This document shows, piece after piece, positions 46,242 to 55,441 of a stretch of 64,000 bases of DNA. The notes under the pieces are model-generated. The model did no database searches. It had not been told where the DNA came from and saw only the letters and a program-made list of their open reading frames with translations. Source of the stretch: Allosphingosinicella deserti (lineage in GTDB: Bacteria > Pseudomonadota > Alphaproteobacteria > Sphingomonadales > Sphingomonadaceae); assembly GCF_003012735.1 (NCBI RefSeq), contig NZ_PXYI01000004.1, positions 1-64,000 of the forward strand, in the 5' to 3' direction. Within the stretch, counting starts at the first letter, position 1. Each line of letters opens with the position of its first letter. Position numbers and translations under genes: made by a program.

Positions 46242-46313
46242 CCCTCGACGCGCCGCCGACTGAAGGCGGCATGGTGCTGCGCGCGCGCAGCCGGCAGGTT
46301 CAAGGACAGACAT

Positions 46314-48296
46314 ATGCTTTTCACACCGCAAGCGGGCGTTACGCTCGCTGCTCTTGCGGTCGCCGCTGTGCCGGCGGCCGCCGAAACGCGTCCCGCCGAA
46401 ACGGACGCGATAATCGTCACCGCAGAGCGCCTCGGCGCCGCGGAACAGCAGGTGTCCGCCCGTCCGGGCGGTGCCGATCTCGTGCGTCGAGAGGATTTCC
46501 AGGATCGGCTGGCGGTCTCGCTGCGCGATGCGCTGGCCTTCTCGCCGGGCGTCTACGCGCAGCCGCGATTCGGCCAGGAGATCCGCCTTTCGATCCGCGG
46601 ATCCGGCCTCAGCCGCGGCTTCCACATGCGCGGTCTGACACTCCTGCAGGACGGTATCCCGATCAACCTCGCCGACGACAATGGCGATTTCCAGGAACTC
46701 GATCCACTCGTGCTCGAGCATATCGAGGTGTATCGCGGCGCGAACGGACTCCGATTCGGCGGCTCGACCCTCGGCGGTGCCGTCAATGGGGTGACGCCGA
46801 CCGGGCGCTCGGCACCGGGCGTTGCCGCACGCATCGACGGCGGCAGCTTCGCGACGCTGCGCGGCCTCGTCTCCGCAGCGTTTGCCGATGCGGCCGGAGA
46901 TGCATGGATCGGAGTCACCGGCGATCGGTCCGACGGCGACCGCGAGCATGCGAGGCGGCGATCCCTGCGCGCGCACGCAAATGCCGGCCTGCGGCCGGCA
47001 CCCGGCATCGAAATCCGCTTCTACGTCAGCGGACAGACCATCGATCAGGATTTGCCCGGCGCACTTCCGCTCGACGTGGCGCGGCAGCGCCCCCGGACCG
47101 GCAATGATGCGGGCGATCAGGCTCGGGACATCGATTCGCTGCGTCTGCAAAACCGCACGACATTGGATTTCGGGTCCCTGCGATCGGAGGTCGGACTATT
47201 CCTCAACGCCAAGCAATTGCACCATCCGATCTACCAGGTCGTTGACCAGCAATCGACCGATTACGGCGCCTACGCCCGCGCCGGCTTCACCCGTGGCCCG
47301 GTTGACCTGACACTGGGAGTAACGGCCCGTTTTGGAGCGACTGATTCCCGACGCTATGTGAATGTTGGCGGCCGCCGCGGCGCGCTGACCTTCGACGCCG
47401 AGCAAAGCGCCCGGACGATCGATGTCTATGGTGAGGGACGCTATCGGCTGGGGCGGTTCAGCCTTATCGCCGGAGCGATCTACACCGACGGTGAACGCCG
47501 GCAGGACCAGCTGTTTCCGATCCCGGTTCAGGGAAGAGCCGCCTTCGAGCAGGTCTCGCCGCGGTTCGGAGTGCTTTGGGCGCCGCGCGCCGATCTGCAG
47601 GTCTACGCCAATTACAGTCGCTCGCACGAGTTGCCCGGCTTCATCGAGCTCGCACAGGTGGCAAGTTTCGTACCCCTGGCGGAGCAGCATGCCTGGACCG
47701 CCGAGTTCGGGGCACGGGGCAAGCTTGGCATCGCCAGCTTCGATCTCAGCCTCTATCGGGCACGTCTCGACGGCGAGCTGCTGCAGTTCGCGATTGGTCC
47801 CGACATACCGGCGTCCACGTTCAACGCGGGCGACACTCTGCACCAGGGCATCGAGGCGGGGCTGGAACTCGCTTTGGCGCCTTGGGCGCGCCTGCGGCAA
47901 GTTTATCAGTTCAACGACTTCCGCTTCAGGAACGATCCGCAGTTCGGCGACAATCGACTACCGGTCATTCCGCGCCATGCCTATCGCGCCGATCTGCGCC
48001 TCGGCTCGGATCGGCTCTCCGTGACCCCAGGCTTCGAATGGGTGCCGGAAGGTGCCAGGGCCGACTACGCCAACAGCCTGAAACTTGGCGGCTATGCCCT
48101 GGTCGGCGCCACGGCAGAGGCACGAATCCGGCCAGGGCTGAGCCTGTTCGTCGAAGGGCGCAACCTCGCCAATCGCCGGGCGGTCGGCGATATCTCGGCC
48201 GCGGTCGATTATCGAACGCTGACGCCCATGCAGCGCGCCATCTTCTATCCCGTTGAACGGAGGGCGCTTTACGGCGGCCTCCGCTCGATCTTTTGA
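46314..48296 (+). CDS. TonB-dependent outer-membrane receptor
   Basis: The 660-residue protein has a signal peptide ending AAAE, a TonB-box-like stretch DAIIVTAERL, and a plug domain with LSIRGSGLSRGFHMRGLTLLQDGIPI and EVYRGANGLRFGGSTLGGAV. A 22-strand barrel follows, ending with the aromatic C-terminus GLRSIF. It resembles receptors for siderophores or metal complexes of the FecA-like group; the ligand is unknown. It overlaps the ribosome-binding region of the PepSY gene and is probably co-transcribed with it. Confidence 0.88.
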   Translation: MLFTPQAGVTLAALAVAAVPAAAETRPAETDAIIVTAERLGAAEQQVSARPGGADLVRREDFQDRLAVSLRDALAFSPGVYAQPRFGQEIRLSIRGSGLSRGFHMRGLTLLQDGIPINLADDNGDFQELDPLVLEHIEVYRGANGLRFGGSTLGGAVNGVTPTGRSAPGVAARIDGGSFATLRGLVSAAFADAAGDAWIGVTGDRSDGDREHARRRSLRAHANAGLRPAPGIEIRFYVSGQTIDQDLPGALPLDVARQRPRTGNDAGDQARDIDSLRLQNRTTLDFGSLRSEVGLFLNAKQLHHPIYQVVDQQSTDYGAYARAGFTRGPVDLTLGVTARFGATDSRRYVNVGGRRGALTFDAEQSARTIDVYGEGRYRLGRFSLIAGAIYTDGERRQDQLFPIPVQGRAAFEQVSPRFGVLWAPRADLQVYANYSRSHELPGFIELAQVASFVPLAEQHAWTAEFGARGKLGIASFDLSLYRARLDGELLQFAIGPDIPASTFNAGDTLHQGIEAGLELALAPWARLRQVYQFNDFRFRNDPQFGDNRLPVIPRHAYRADLRLGSDRLSVTPGFEWVPEGARADYANSLKLGGYALVGATAEARIRPGLSLFVEGRNLANRRAVGDISAAVDYRTLTPMQRAIFYPVERRALYGGLRSIF

Positions 48297-48307
48297 GGGG
48301 AGCCGCA

Positions 48308-49612
48308 ATGGACACCTCTCTTTATCGCAGGGTGTGGCGTTGGCATTTCTATGCGGGGCTGATCGTGCTTCCCGTCCTGGTCTGGCTCGCCGTGACGGGC
48401 GGCCTGTACCTCTACAAGCCCGAGATCGAGCGCGCTTTCTATCACGACTGGGTGGTGCTGCCGGCGCCGGCCTCGCCGCAGCCGCTCGCCGCGACGATCC
48501 GGCGGGTGGAAGCGGAAGCAGGCGGAATCGTTCGCCAGATCGCGCGGCCGGCCGGTCCGCGCGAGAGCTGGCGGATGACGGTCGAGCGGCCCGACGGCGT
48601 TCGTCGCACTGCGTTCGTGGATCCGGCAAGCGGCCATGTGCTCGGCACGACCGCGGACGGAGGGGTCATGAAAGTCGTCCGGGATCTCCACAGCCTGGTG
48701 ATCGCCGGACCGGTCGGCAATGCCGTGATCGAGATTGTCGCCGGGTGGACGATCATCCTGGTCGTTACCGGTATCCTGCTCTGGTGGCCGAGCGGCGGCC
48801 GCAAAGGGCTGGCGCTGCGGGGCGTACCGGCGGGACGGCTGTTCTGGCGGGATCTCCACGCGTCGACGGGGGCGCTCGTCGGCGCCGTGATCCTGTTCCT
48901 CGCCGTCACCGGAATGCCGTGGTCGTTCTTTTGGGGGGCGACTGTCCAACGTCTCGTGACCGCGCAGGGGCTCGGGCGACCGGCACCGCCGAACACCGAT
49001 CGTGGCGCTGCTTCGCGTCATCATCAGGATGCCGATCCCCGCCGGGAAACGCACCCATGGGCCCTGCATCAGGCGGCCGCCCCCGTCGCCGGCGGCGGCG
49101 GTGGCGACGTCGGTCCGGACCGAGTGGCGGCGGTCGCTGCGGCGCGGGGACTCCGGCCACCATATACGCTGAACCTGCCGTCGAGTCCGGGCAGTCCCTA
49201 CTCGATCAGCCGCACGCCCGCGCGTGCGGACGAGGCGCGGCTGCTCTACGTCGATCCGGCGCATGGGCATGTGCTCGGCGACACCTCCTATCGCGACTTC
49301 GGTGCCGGAGCGAAGGCGATCGAGTGGGGCATCTACACCCACCAGGGCCAGCAATATGGCGAGCCGAACCGCCTGCTGATGCTGGCCGGGTGTTTGGGGG
49401 TGCTGCTTCTGGCTGCGACGGCGCCCATACTCTGGTGGAAGCGACGGCGACGCGGCCGGCTGGAAGCGCCTCCACGCCCGCGCGGTGAGGGCAATCGGCG
49501 CATCCTCGCGCCGATGTTGCTGATCGGAATGGTTTATCCATTGACCGGATTGACCATGGTGGCGGCGCTCGCGGTGGAGCTGGCGATACGAAAGCGGCGC
49601 CAGGCAGGATAA
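48308..49612 (+). CDS. PepSY-associated transmembrane protein
   Basis: The 434-residue inner-membrane protein has the PepSY-TM layout: a first helix (FYAGLIVLPVLVWLAVTGGLYLYKPEIER), a periplasmic PepSY region, middle helices (VIEIVAGWTIILVVTGILLWWPSG and TGALVGAVILFLAVTGMPWSFFW), a second PepSY region and C-terminal helices. Several histidines in the helices suit heme or iron chemistry. Proteins of this type beside TonB receptors are often siderophore reductases. GAGGGGAG precedes the ATG at 48308. Confidence 0.85.
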   Translation: MDTSLYRRVWRWHFYAGLIVLPVLVWLAVTGGLYLYKPEIERAFYHDWVVLPAPASPQPLAATIRRVEAEAGGIVRQIARPAGPRESWRMTVERPDGVRRTAFVDPASGHVLGTTADGGVMKVVRDLHSLVIAGPVGNAVIEIVAGWTIILVVTGILLWWPSGGRKGLALRGVPAGRLFWRDLHASTGALVGAVILFLAVTGMPWSFFWGATVQRLVTAQGLGRPAPPNTDRGAASRHHQDADPRRETHPWALHQAAAPVAGGGGGDVGPDRVAAVAAARGLRPPYTLNLPSSPGSPYSISRTPARADEARLLYVDPAHGHVLGDTSYRDFGAGAKAIEWGIYTHQGQQYGEPNRLLMLAGCLGVLLLAATAPILWWKRRRRGRLEAPPRPRGEGNRRILAPMLLIGMVYPLTGLTMVAALAVELAIRKRRQAG

Positions 49613-49734
49613 GGCCACGACAGTCTGGCAGCAGCCGAACATGCCGCGCGAAGAGTTGGCGCCAATAACCCCGCGGCAGCACGGCCCGTCTTTATTCGGT
49701 TGCGGGTAATCGGCGCGTCTGGGAAGAGGCGCGA

Positions 49735-51819
49735 ATGTATCGTTCGATCGAGGGTGGCTTGCGGCACGGCGATCGGCATCTTGGCGGCGCCCGCCGGATG
49801 ACCATCCTCATCGTCGTTGCTGCGTTGCTCCTCGCGGCGATCGCCTGGGCAACGGCCCTGTTTCAGAGCGGGTTCGAGCGTCGCACTGCAGAACAGGCTG
49901 CCATTGCCCAAGTCACCTTTCGAGCGATGATGCTCCAGCAATATGTTGCCCGGACGCTCGATGCCGCAAACATCGCCACGCTTCACGTCGCGGACCTTGA
50001 TCGTCGCCGCGACGGCGGCGCTCTGCGCGGACGTCCGGAGCGCCCGGCGTTGATCTCGGGGCCAATCGCGCGGAACCCCGCGTTCCTCGGTCTCAGCATC
50101 GCCGATGCGCGAGGCGACATCGTTGCCACCACGATCCGGCAGCCTGGGCGGATGATGAACGTCCGCACGCATCCTGCCTTCGCGGCGCACCTGTTGCGCG
50201 ACACGGATGCGCTGTTCGTCAGCAAGCCCGGCCTGTCGCGGCTTCTCGGCCGCAACACCATGTGGCTGTCGCGGCGGCTTTCGGATCCCAATGGCCGGTT
50301 CGACGGTGTGGTGGCGATCAACATGGATCCGGCGCAGTTGACCGGCATCTACGACGACGCGACGATGGGCGCGTCGGACGTCGCCTGGGTCGTCGGGTTG
50401 GACGGAGTGATGCGATCCCGCCGGACGCAAATCCAGATCTCGTCGGGTGAGGACGTCACAAAGAGCGGTGCGCTTGGCCTCCAGGCGCGTGCACCGCACG
50501 GAAGCTATGTCGGCCGCGACACAATCGATGGCCGCCCTCGTTACCTCAGTCAAAGGCGGATCGCCGGCTATCCGTTGTTCGTCAGCTACAGCGTCCTCCA
50601 GCACGATGTGCTTCGCCCGGCAAGGCTGAGGGGGCGCCTGTTTCTTCTCGCCGCCGCCCTCGTGACCATTCTCGATGCGTTGCTTGCTGCCATGCTGATT
50701 ATCGCCCTGCGTCGGCGGGAAAAGCGGGCGGTGGAACTCGCCGCTGCCAAGAACCAACTTGAGGAAGCGCAACGAGTGGGGCGGATCGGCGATTGGGCAT
50801 TCCGGCTGAACAGCGACGAATCGCGCTGGTCTCCCGAGCTCTTCCGTCTCTACGAGCGAGATCCCGTGCTCGGCGCTCCGAGCGCCGCAGCCTTTGCCGA
50901 CTGGCTGCACCCCGACAGTGCTCAATGCCACTGGGACGCGGTCGCACGAACCCTCGAAACCGGCGTCCCGTCCTCATGGGAAGTCATGGTCCGGCTGCCG
51001 AGCAACGCCGTTCGCCATCACCTCATTTCCGCGGTTCCGACGCGTGACGAGCAGGGCCGGATCAGCGGCCTGCACGGCACCACGCAGGACGTCAGTGAGC
51101 GCAAGGCGCTCGAATCGCTACGGGCCGAAGTAGCGCATCTCGGGCGCATAGAAGCCATGAATGCGATGGCGGCGACGCTTGCCCATGAGTTGAACCAGCC
51201 GCTTACCGCCGCGTCAAACTACCTGTCCGGAAGCCGCAGGATTCTCCAGATGCCGAACAAGGCGCGGGAAGACGCCATCGAAGGCGTCGAAGCCGCACGG
51301 GAGCAGATCGGCCTTGCCGCGGAAATCATCCGCAGGGCGCGTGCGATGGTCGCGAAGGAACCGACGAAAATGGCGCCGGTGGCGATCGCGGAGATCGTCG
51401 ACGATGCCATCGTCCTGCTGAGTGCCGGTGAACGAATCAGCGGCGTGGACGTTCGCCAATCGCTCGGCGCGGATGCGCAGTTCGTCCTTGCCGACCGCAT
51501 TCAGGTCCAGCAGGTGGTGATGAACCTCGTCCGAAACGCCTGTCAGGCTGCGGCAGGCGCCGAGATCCCCGAAGTGGTCGTGTGCAGTACTCGCGCCGAG
51601 GACAATCTCGTCTGCATCGCCATCGAGGACAATGGTCCCGGTTTCCCAGGTGAGGCGGAGCAGCTTTTCTCGCCTTTCGTGTCGGGCAAGCCGGAGGGCC
51701 TCGGGCTTGGCCTGTCGATTTCGCGCACGATCGTGGAGGCCCATGGCGGCCGCATCTGGGCGGAGGACCGGGAGACCGGCGGCGGCCGGGTCGCCTTCAC
51801 GCTCCCGGGCCTGGCCTGA
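49735..51819 (+). CDS. PAS-domain sensor histidine kinase
   Basis: The 694-residue kinase has an N-terminal helix (about residues 23-43), a periplasmic Cache-like sensor (about 45-295), a second helix (about 303-328), a short coiled linker, a PAS domain (about 345-450) and a histidine-kinase core. The phosphoacceptor histidine is in MAATLAHELNQPLTAASNYL. The N box is NLVRNACQAA, G1 is EDNGPGF and G2 is GLGLGLSISRTIVEAHGG. The core resembles FixL/DctB kinases. No response regulator gene is adjacent. Confidence 0.88.
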   Translation: MYRSIEGGLRHGDRHLGGARRMTILIVVAALLLAAIAWATALFQSGFERRTAEQAAIAQVTFRAMMLQQYVARTLDAANIATLHVADLDRRRDGGALRGRPERPALISGPIARNPAFLGLSIADARGDIVATTIRQPGRMMNVRTHPAFAAHLLRDTDALFVSKPGLSRLLGRNTMWLSRRLSDPNGRFDGVVAINMDPAQLTGIYDDATMGASDVAWVVGLDGVMRSRRTQIQISSGEDVTKSGALGLQARAPHGSYVGRDTIDGRPRYLSQRRIAGYPLFVSYSVLQHDVLRPARLRGRLFLLAAALVTILDALLAAMLIIALRRREKRAVELAAAKNQLEEAQRVGRIGDWAFRLNSDESRWSPELFRLYERDPVLGAPSAAAFADWLHPDSAQCHWDAVARTLETGVPSSWEVMVRLPSNAVRHHLISAVPTRDEQGRISGLHGTTQDVSERKALESLRAEVAHLGRIEAMNAMAATLAHELNQPLTAASNYLSGSRRILQMPNKAREDAIEGVEAAREQIGLAAEIIRRARAMVAKEPTKMAPVAIAEIVDDAIVLLSAGERISGVDVRQSLGADAQFVLADRIQVQQVVMNLVRNACQAAAGAEIPEVVVCSTRAEDNLVCIAIEDNGPGFPGEAEQLFSPFVSGKPEGLGLGLSISRTIVEAHGGRIWAEDRETGGGRVAFTLPGLA

Positions 51820-51852
51820 GCATCACTCCGCGCAGCGCCTACTTCCGTTCCG

Positions 51853-54105
51853 TCAGCTGTTGCCCCTGATTGCCGTTGATGCTGCGTGATCGGCCCCGTC
51901 CAGCATGTCGCGCACTTTCCGGGCCAGCTGGTGGGCGCTGTACGGCTTCTGCAGCAGGGCAACGCCATCGTCGAGGCGGCCATGGTGGACGATCGCGTTT
52001 GGCGTGTAGCCGGTCGTGTAAAGGATCTTCAGATCAGGCCGCCGCGCCAGCGCGGCTTCGGCAAGGCGGCGGCCGTCCATCTCGGGCATCACCACATCGG
52101 TGAACAGCAGTCGAACGTCCGGCTCCTGGTCGAGGATGGCGAGCGCTGCGACCCCGTGGGATGCAGCGAGCACCCGGTAGCCGAGTTCGCGCAGCGTCTC
52201 GACGCTCATCTCGCGCACCCTGGGTTCGTCTTCGGCGAGGAGGATCGTCTCGCCTGGACGGGCGCGAGGCAGTGCGGGGTCCGGCACGGATCGGGTCGGC
52301 TCGACCGGCGCTTCGCTCCCCTGGTAGCGGGGCAGGTAGATCTTGATGGTCGTGCCCTGTCCGGGCTCGGAATATATTTTGAGATGCCCGGCCGATTGCT
52401 TGACGAAGCCATAGACCTGGCTGAGCCCAAGGCCCGTACCGCGACCGACCTCCTTGGTGGTAAAGAACGGCTCGAGCGCCCGCGCCGCGATCTCGGGCGG
52501 CATGCCGCATCCGGTGTCGCTGACCGCGATCAGAACATATTGGCCGGGAACGAGGTCCATCTCGTGGGTGCGGACGTAGCTCTCGTCCAGCCGGCAATTG
52601 GCGGTTTCCACGGTCAGCGCGCCGCCGTCCGGCATTGCGTCGCGGCCGTTGATCGCGAGATTGACGATCGCATTGTCGAGCTGTGCCGGATCGGCATGGG
52701 CGCGCCACAATCCGCCGGCGAGAACCGTCTCCAGCTTCACACGCTCGCCGAGCGTCCGCCGCAGAAGCTTCGACATTCCGGCGACCAGCTGATTGGCATC
52801 GATCACTCGCGGAGAAAGCGGCTGGCGGCGGCCGAAGGCAAGCAGGCGGCGGGTCAGCTCGGCCGCCTTGTCAGCCCCCTGCCGGGCATTGGCGATGGCT
52901 CGGGCGAGGCCAGCGGGCTCGCTCGCGCGTCGCTCCGCCATGTCGAGATTGCCGACGATCACAGCGAGCATGTTGTTGAAATCGTGCGCAATGCCCCCGG
53001 TCAGCTGCCCGACGGCTTCAATCTTCTGCATCTGCCGGACCTGGGCCTCAGCATCTTTGCGCGCCGTCGCCTCGTCGCGCAGGCGCACGTTGGCTTCGCG
53101 CAGCTCGGCGGTGCGAACGCGAACCTCACGCTCCGTTTCGGCGCGCGCCCGCACTTGTTGCAGCATCAGGGCTGCGAAGAGGATGCTGATCAACGTGCCG
53201 GCAACTCCGACGAGCAGCCCGAGCAGGAGCGGTGAGCCCTCGTCGAAGCGCTCCGTCGACGAAAGGCGGATCAACCACGGGCGACCTGCCACATCGATCT
53301 GTCGGATTGCGACCTGCCCGGCCCCCGCCTGCGGGATGCGGCTGCGGTAGAGGAGGTGCGCATCTCCGATGGCGCCGTCGAAGACTTCCACGACCAAGTC
53401 GGTGAGGTCGCGCCTGGCGAAGATCGCACCGAACAGATCATAAGCGCGCAGCGGGCTGTAGACCCATCCTTGCAGCGTGCCGTCTCCGCTGCGGAACATG
53501 GGCGTGTAGATCAGGAAACCAGGCTGCTTCACCGGATCGATTTCCTGGACCAGGCGGACCTTTCCGGTCGTTCTCGTATTACCGGCTCGCGCCGCCGCCA
53601 GCATTGCGGTCCGACGGGTGCTCTCGCTCAACATGTCGTAGCCGAGCGCCGCGCGATTCAAACGATTGAGCGGCTCCAGATAGAGAATGGCGGAGAGCTC
53701 GGGGCGTTCGCCTTCCGGCCAAAGCCGCAGCGTCGGTACGTCGCGTGTACGGCTTTGCGCGGCAAGCGCGGCGAGCATGGCGCGATCCGGTGCATGGGCC
53801 GCATAGCCAATGGCGAGAACGCCGGGATGGTTTTGCTCCAGTCGCAGCCGGCCGACGTAAGCGCGAAAATCGTCGCGGCTGACCTCGCCGGTAGCGAGGA
53901 AGAGGCCGGCCGCGCCGCGCAACAGCGCCAGCTGACCAAGCATTCGATTCTCGATTGCGGCCACTGCGCTGTTCGCCAGCCCCTCGAAGCGCGCCTGCCT
54001 TCGTCCGGCTTCCGCTTGCGCCGTCAAAAGGGCGGCGGAGATCGTTCCGGCAAGGCCGATCAGGAGAGCGAGAAGAGGCGCGGCGTAGCGGCGCACGAAC
54101 GTCAT
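51853..54105 (-). CDS. CHASE-domain hybrid sensor histidine kinase
   Basis: The protein of about 750 residues has a first helix (LLALLIGLAGTISAALLTA), an extracytoplasmic CHASE domain with FRAYVGRLRLEQNHPGVLAIGYA, a second helix and a coiled coil. The histidine kinase core carries IAHDFNNMLAVIVGNL and the ATPase region SDTGCGMP. A C-terminal receiver follows, with the phospho-Asp in LLFTDVVMPEMDG and Lys in LLQKPY. CHASE domains sense small extracellular ligands. The ATG at 54105 was preferred; ATG 54156 would add 17 residues. It converges with the PAS kinase gene. Confidence 0.88.
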   Translation of the reverse strand: MTFVRRYAAPLLALLIGLAGTISAALLTAQAEAGRRQARFEGLANSAVAAIENRMLGQLALLRGAAGLFLATGEVSRDDFRAYVGRLRLEQNHPGVLAIGYAAHAPDRAMLAALAAQSRTRDVPTLRLWPEGERPELSAILYLEPLNRLNRAALGYDMLSESTRRTAMLAAARAGNTRTTGKVRLVQEIDPVKQPGFLIYTPMFRSGDGTLQGWVYSPLRAYDLFGAIFARRDLTDLVVEVFDGAIGDAHLLYRSRIPQAGAGQVAIRQIDVAGRPWLIRLSSTERFDEGSPLLLGLLVGVAGTLISILFAALMLQQVRARAETEREVRVRTAELREANVRLRDEATARKDAEAQVRQMQKIEAVGQLTGGIAHDFNNMLAVIVGNLDMAERRASEPAGLARAIANARQGADKAAELTRRLLAFGRRQPLSPRVIDANQLVAGMSKLLRRTLGERVKLETVLAGGLWRAHADPAQLDNAIVNLAINGRDAMPDGGALTVETANCRLDESYVRTHEMDLVPGQYVLIAVSDTGCGMPPEIAARALEPFFTTKEVGRGTGLGLSQVYGFVKQSAGHLKIYSEPGQGTTIKIYLPRYQGSEAPVEPTRSVPDPALPRARPGETILLAEDEPRVREMSVETLRELGYRVLAASHGVAALAILDQEPDVRLLFTDVVMPEMDGRRLAEAALARRPDLKILYTTGYTPNAIVHHGRLDDGVALLQKPYSAHQLARKVRDMLDGADHAASTAIRGNS

Positions 54106-54173
54106 GAAGTTCCGACTATCAGGTGTCTGAGCACCGTCAACGCCTCGCCGAGACATCGGCCCCGAAGCCGGAC

Positions 54174-54206
54174 AAAAAAGAACCCCCGCCGGTGAGGGCG
54201 GGGGCT
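54174..54206 (-). terminator. Rho-independent terminator after the homospermidine synthase-like gene
   Basis: On the minus strand the arms CCCCCGCC and GGCGGGGG (54204-54197 and 54190-54183) enclose a 6-base loop and are followed by TTC and six T residues (54179-54174). It lies 26 bp after the stop of the deoxyhypusine-synthase-like gene. Confidence 0.85.
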
Positions 54207-54231
54207 CCTTGATGCCAATGTCGTGCTCGAC

Positions 54232-55284
54232 CTATTTGTCGAACAGCTTGGAGAAGCGACGCTTCGCACGCTCCCGCCAATGGCCGCGATGGTAAGCGTC
54301 CGATGCAAGCAGCGGCATGACGCTGGTCGCCTCGGCGAACACCATCTGCTCGAGCGCGGTTGAAACCTTGCCCCAACTCGCCGCCTCCTGAAGCGTGGAC
54401 GAGGAGCAGGCGCCGTCACGCACATCGGCAACGGTGATCTGCACCGCATATTTGTGCACTTCGACTTCCTTGCCGAGGATCTCGGCGCAGACGACCGTGT
54501 CCTGGACAAAGTTCTTCGGCACGCCGCCGCCGACCATCAGCAGGCCAGAAACGCCGGCTTCGATCTTGATGTCGGTCAGTTCACGGAAGTCCGCGATCGA
54601 ATCGAGCGTGAGATAGGGCTTGCCCTCCTTCATGCGATCGACCTGATGCTTGACCAGACCGAAACCGGCCGAGCTGTCGGTGAAGGCCGGGCAGAAGATC
54701 GGCACGTCATGCTCGTAGGCGAGCTTGACCAGGCTGTTCTCCTTCTTGCCGTTGGCGGTCAGCCACTTGCCCATCTCGCGGATGAACTCGCGCGAGGAAT
54801 AGGGGCGGGCTTCGAGCGAATTGGCGATCTCACCGATCGTATGATCGGTCTCCTGCAGCTTCTCCTCGTCTATATAGGTATCGTAGATCCGATCGATGTA
54901 CAGCGAGCGCAGGGTGTCGTCGTCGGGGATCTCGAGCGCCTGATAATGTTTGTGGCCGAGCGCCTCGAAGAAGTCCATGTCGACGATGGTGGCGCCGGTG
55001 GCGACGACTGCATCGACCATGTTGTTGCGGATCAGCTCGGCATAGAGATCCATGCAGCCGCCCGCCGAGGTCGACCCGGCGATGACGAGGAAGATCGAGC
55101 AATCCTTGTCTGCCAGCATCTGGTTGTAGATGTCGGCGGCGCGGCCGAGATCTCGGCTCGTGAAGCTCATCTTCTTCATCGCGTCGACGATCGGACGCGC
55201 GTCGAAGCTCTTAATGTCGATGTGCTCGACGACGGACGACAGCAGCTCGGCCTTGCGAGTGTCGTTGCGGCTCAGATCGTTCAT
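54232..55284 (-). CDS. Deoxyhypusine synthase-like homospermidine synthase
   Basis: The 350-residue protein belongs to the deoxyhypusine synthase family, which moves an aminobutyl group via NAD. The NAD-binding motif MVGGGVPKNF and the catalytic lysine in ASWGKVS are present. Bacteria lack eIF5A hypusination, and bacterial members next to a decarboxylase are known to make sym-homospermidine from putrescine or agmatine-type amines. The neighbouring decarboxylase supports that role; inference, not proof. The ATG follows GAGGATTGAAGA. Confidence 0.85.
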   Translation of the reverse strand: MNDLSRNDTRKAELLSSVVEHIDIKSFDARPIVDAMKKMSFTSRDLGRAADIYNQMLADKDCSIFLVIAGSTSAGGCMDLYAELIRNNMVDAVVATGATIVDMDFFEALGHKHYQALEIPDDDTLRSLYIDRIYDTYIDEEKLQETDHTIGEIANSLEARPYSSREFIREMGKWLTANGKKENSLVKLAYEHDVPIFCPAFTDSSAGFGLVKHQVDRMKEGKPYLTLDSIADFRELTDIKIEAGVSGLLMVGGGVPKNFVQDTVVCAEILGKEVEVHKYAVQITVADVRDGACSSSTLQEAASWGKVSTALEQMVFAEATSVMPLLASDAYHRGHWRERAKRRFSKLFDK

Positions 55285-55441
55285 TCTTCAATCCTCATAG
55301 CAATCGTCATGCCGGTGCAGGGCGGCATCTCGATACTGAATATGTGTTACGGGGACGAGACCGAGCCTCGCTCAGGTCCCGTCCGTTGTACAAAATGGCG
55401 GCTTGCTCGGACCTTAATCGATCAGGGCTCCCGCCGTTCGA

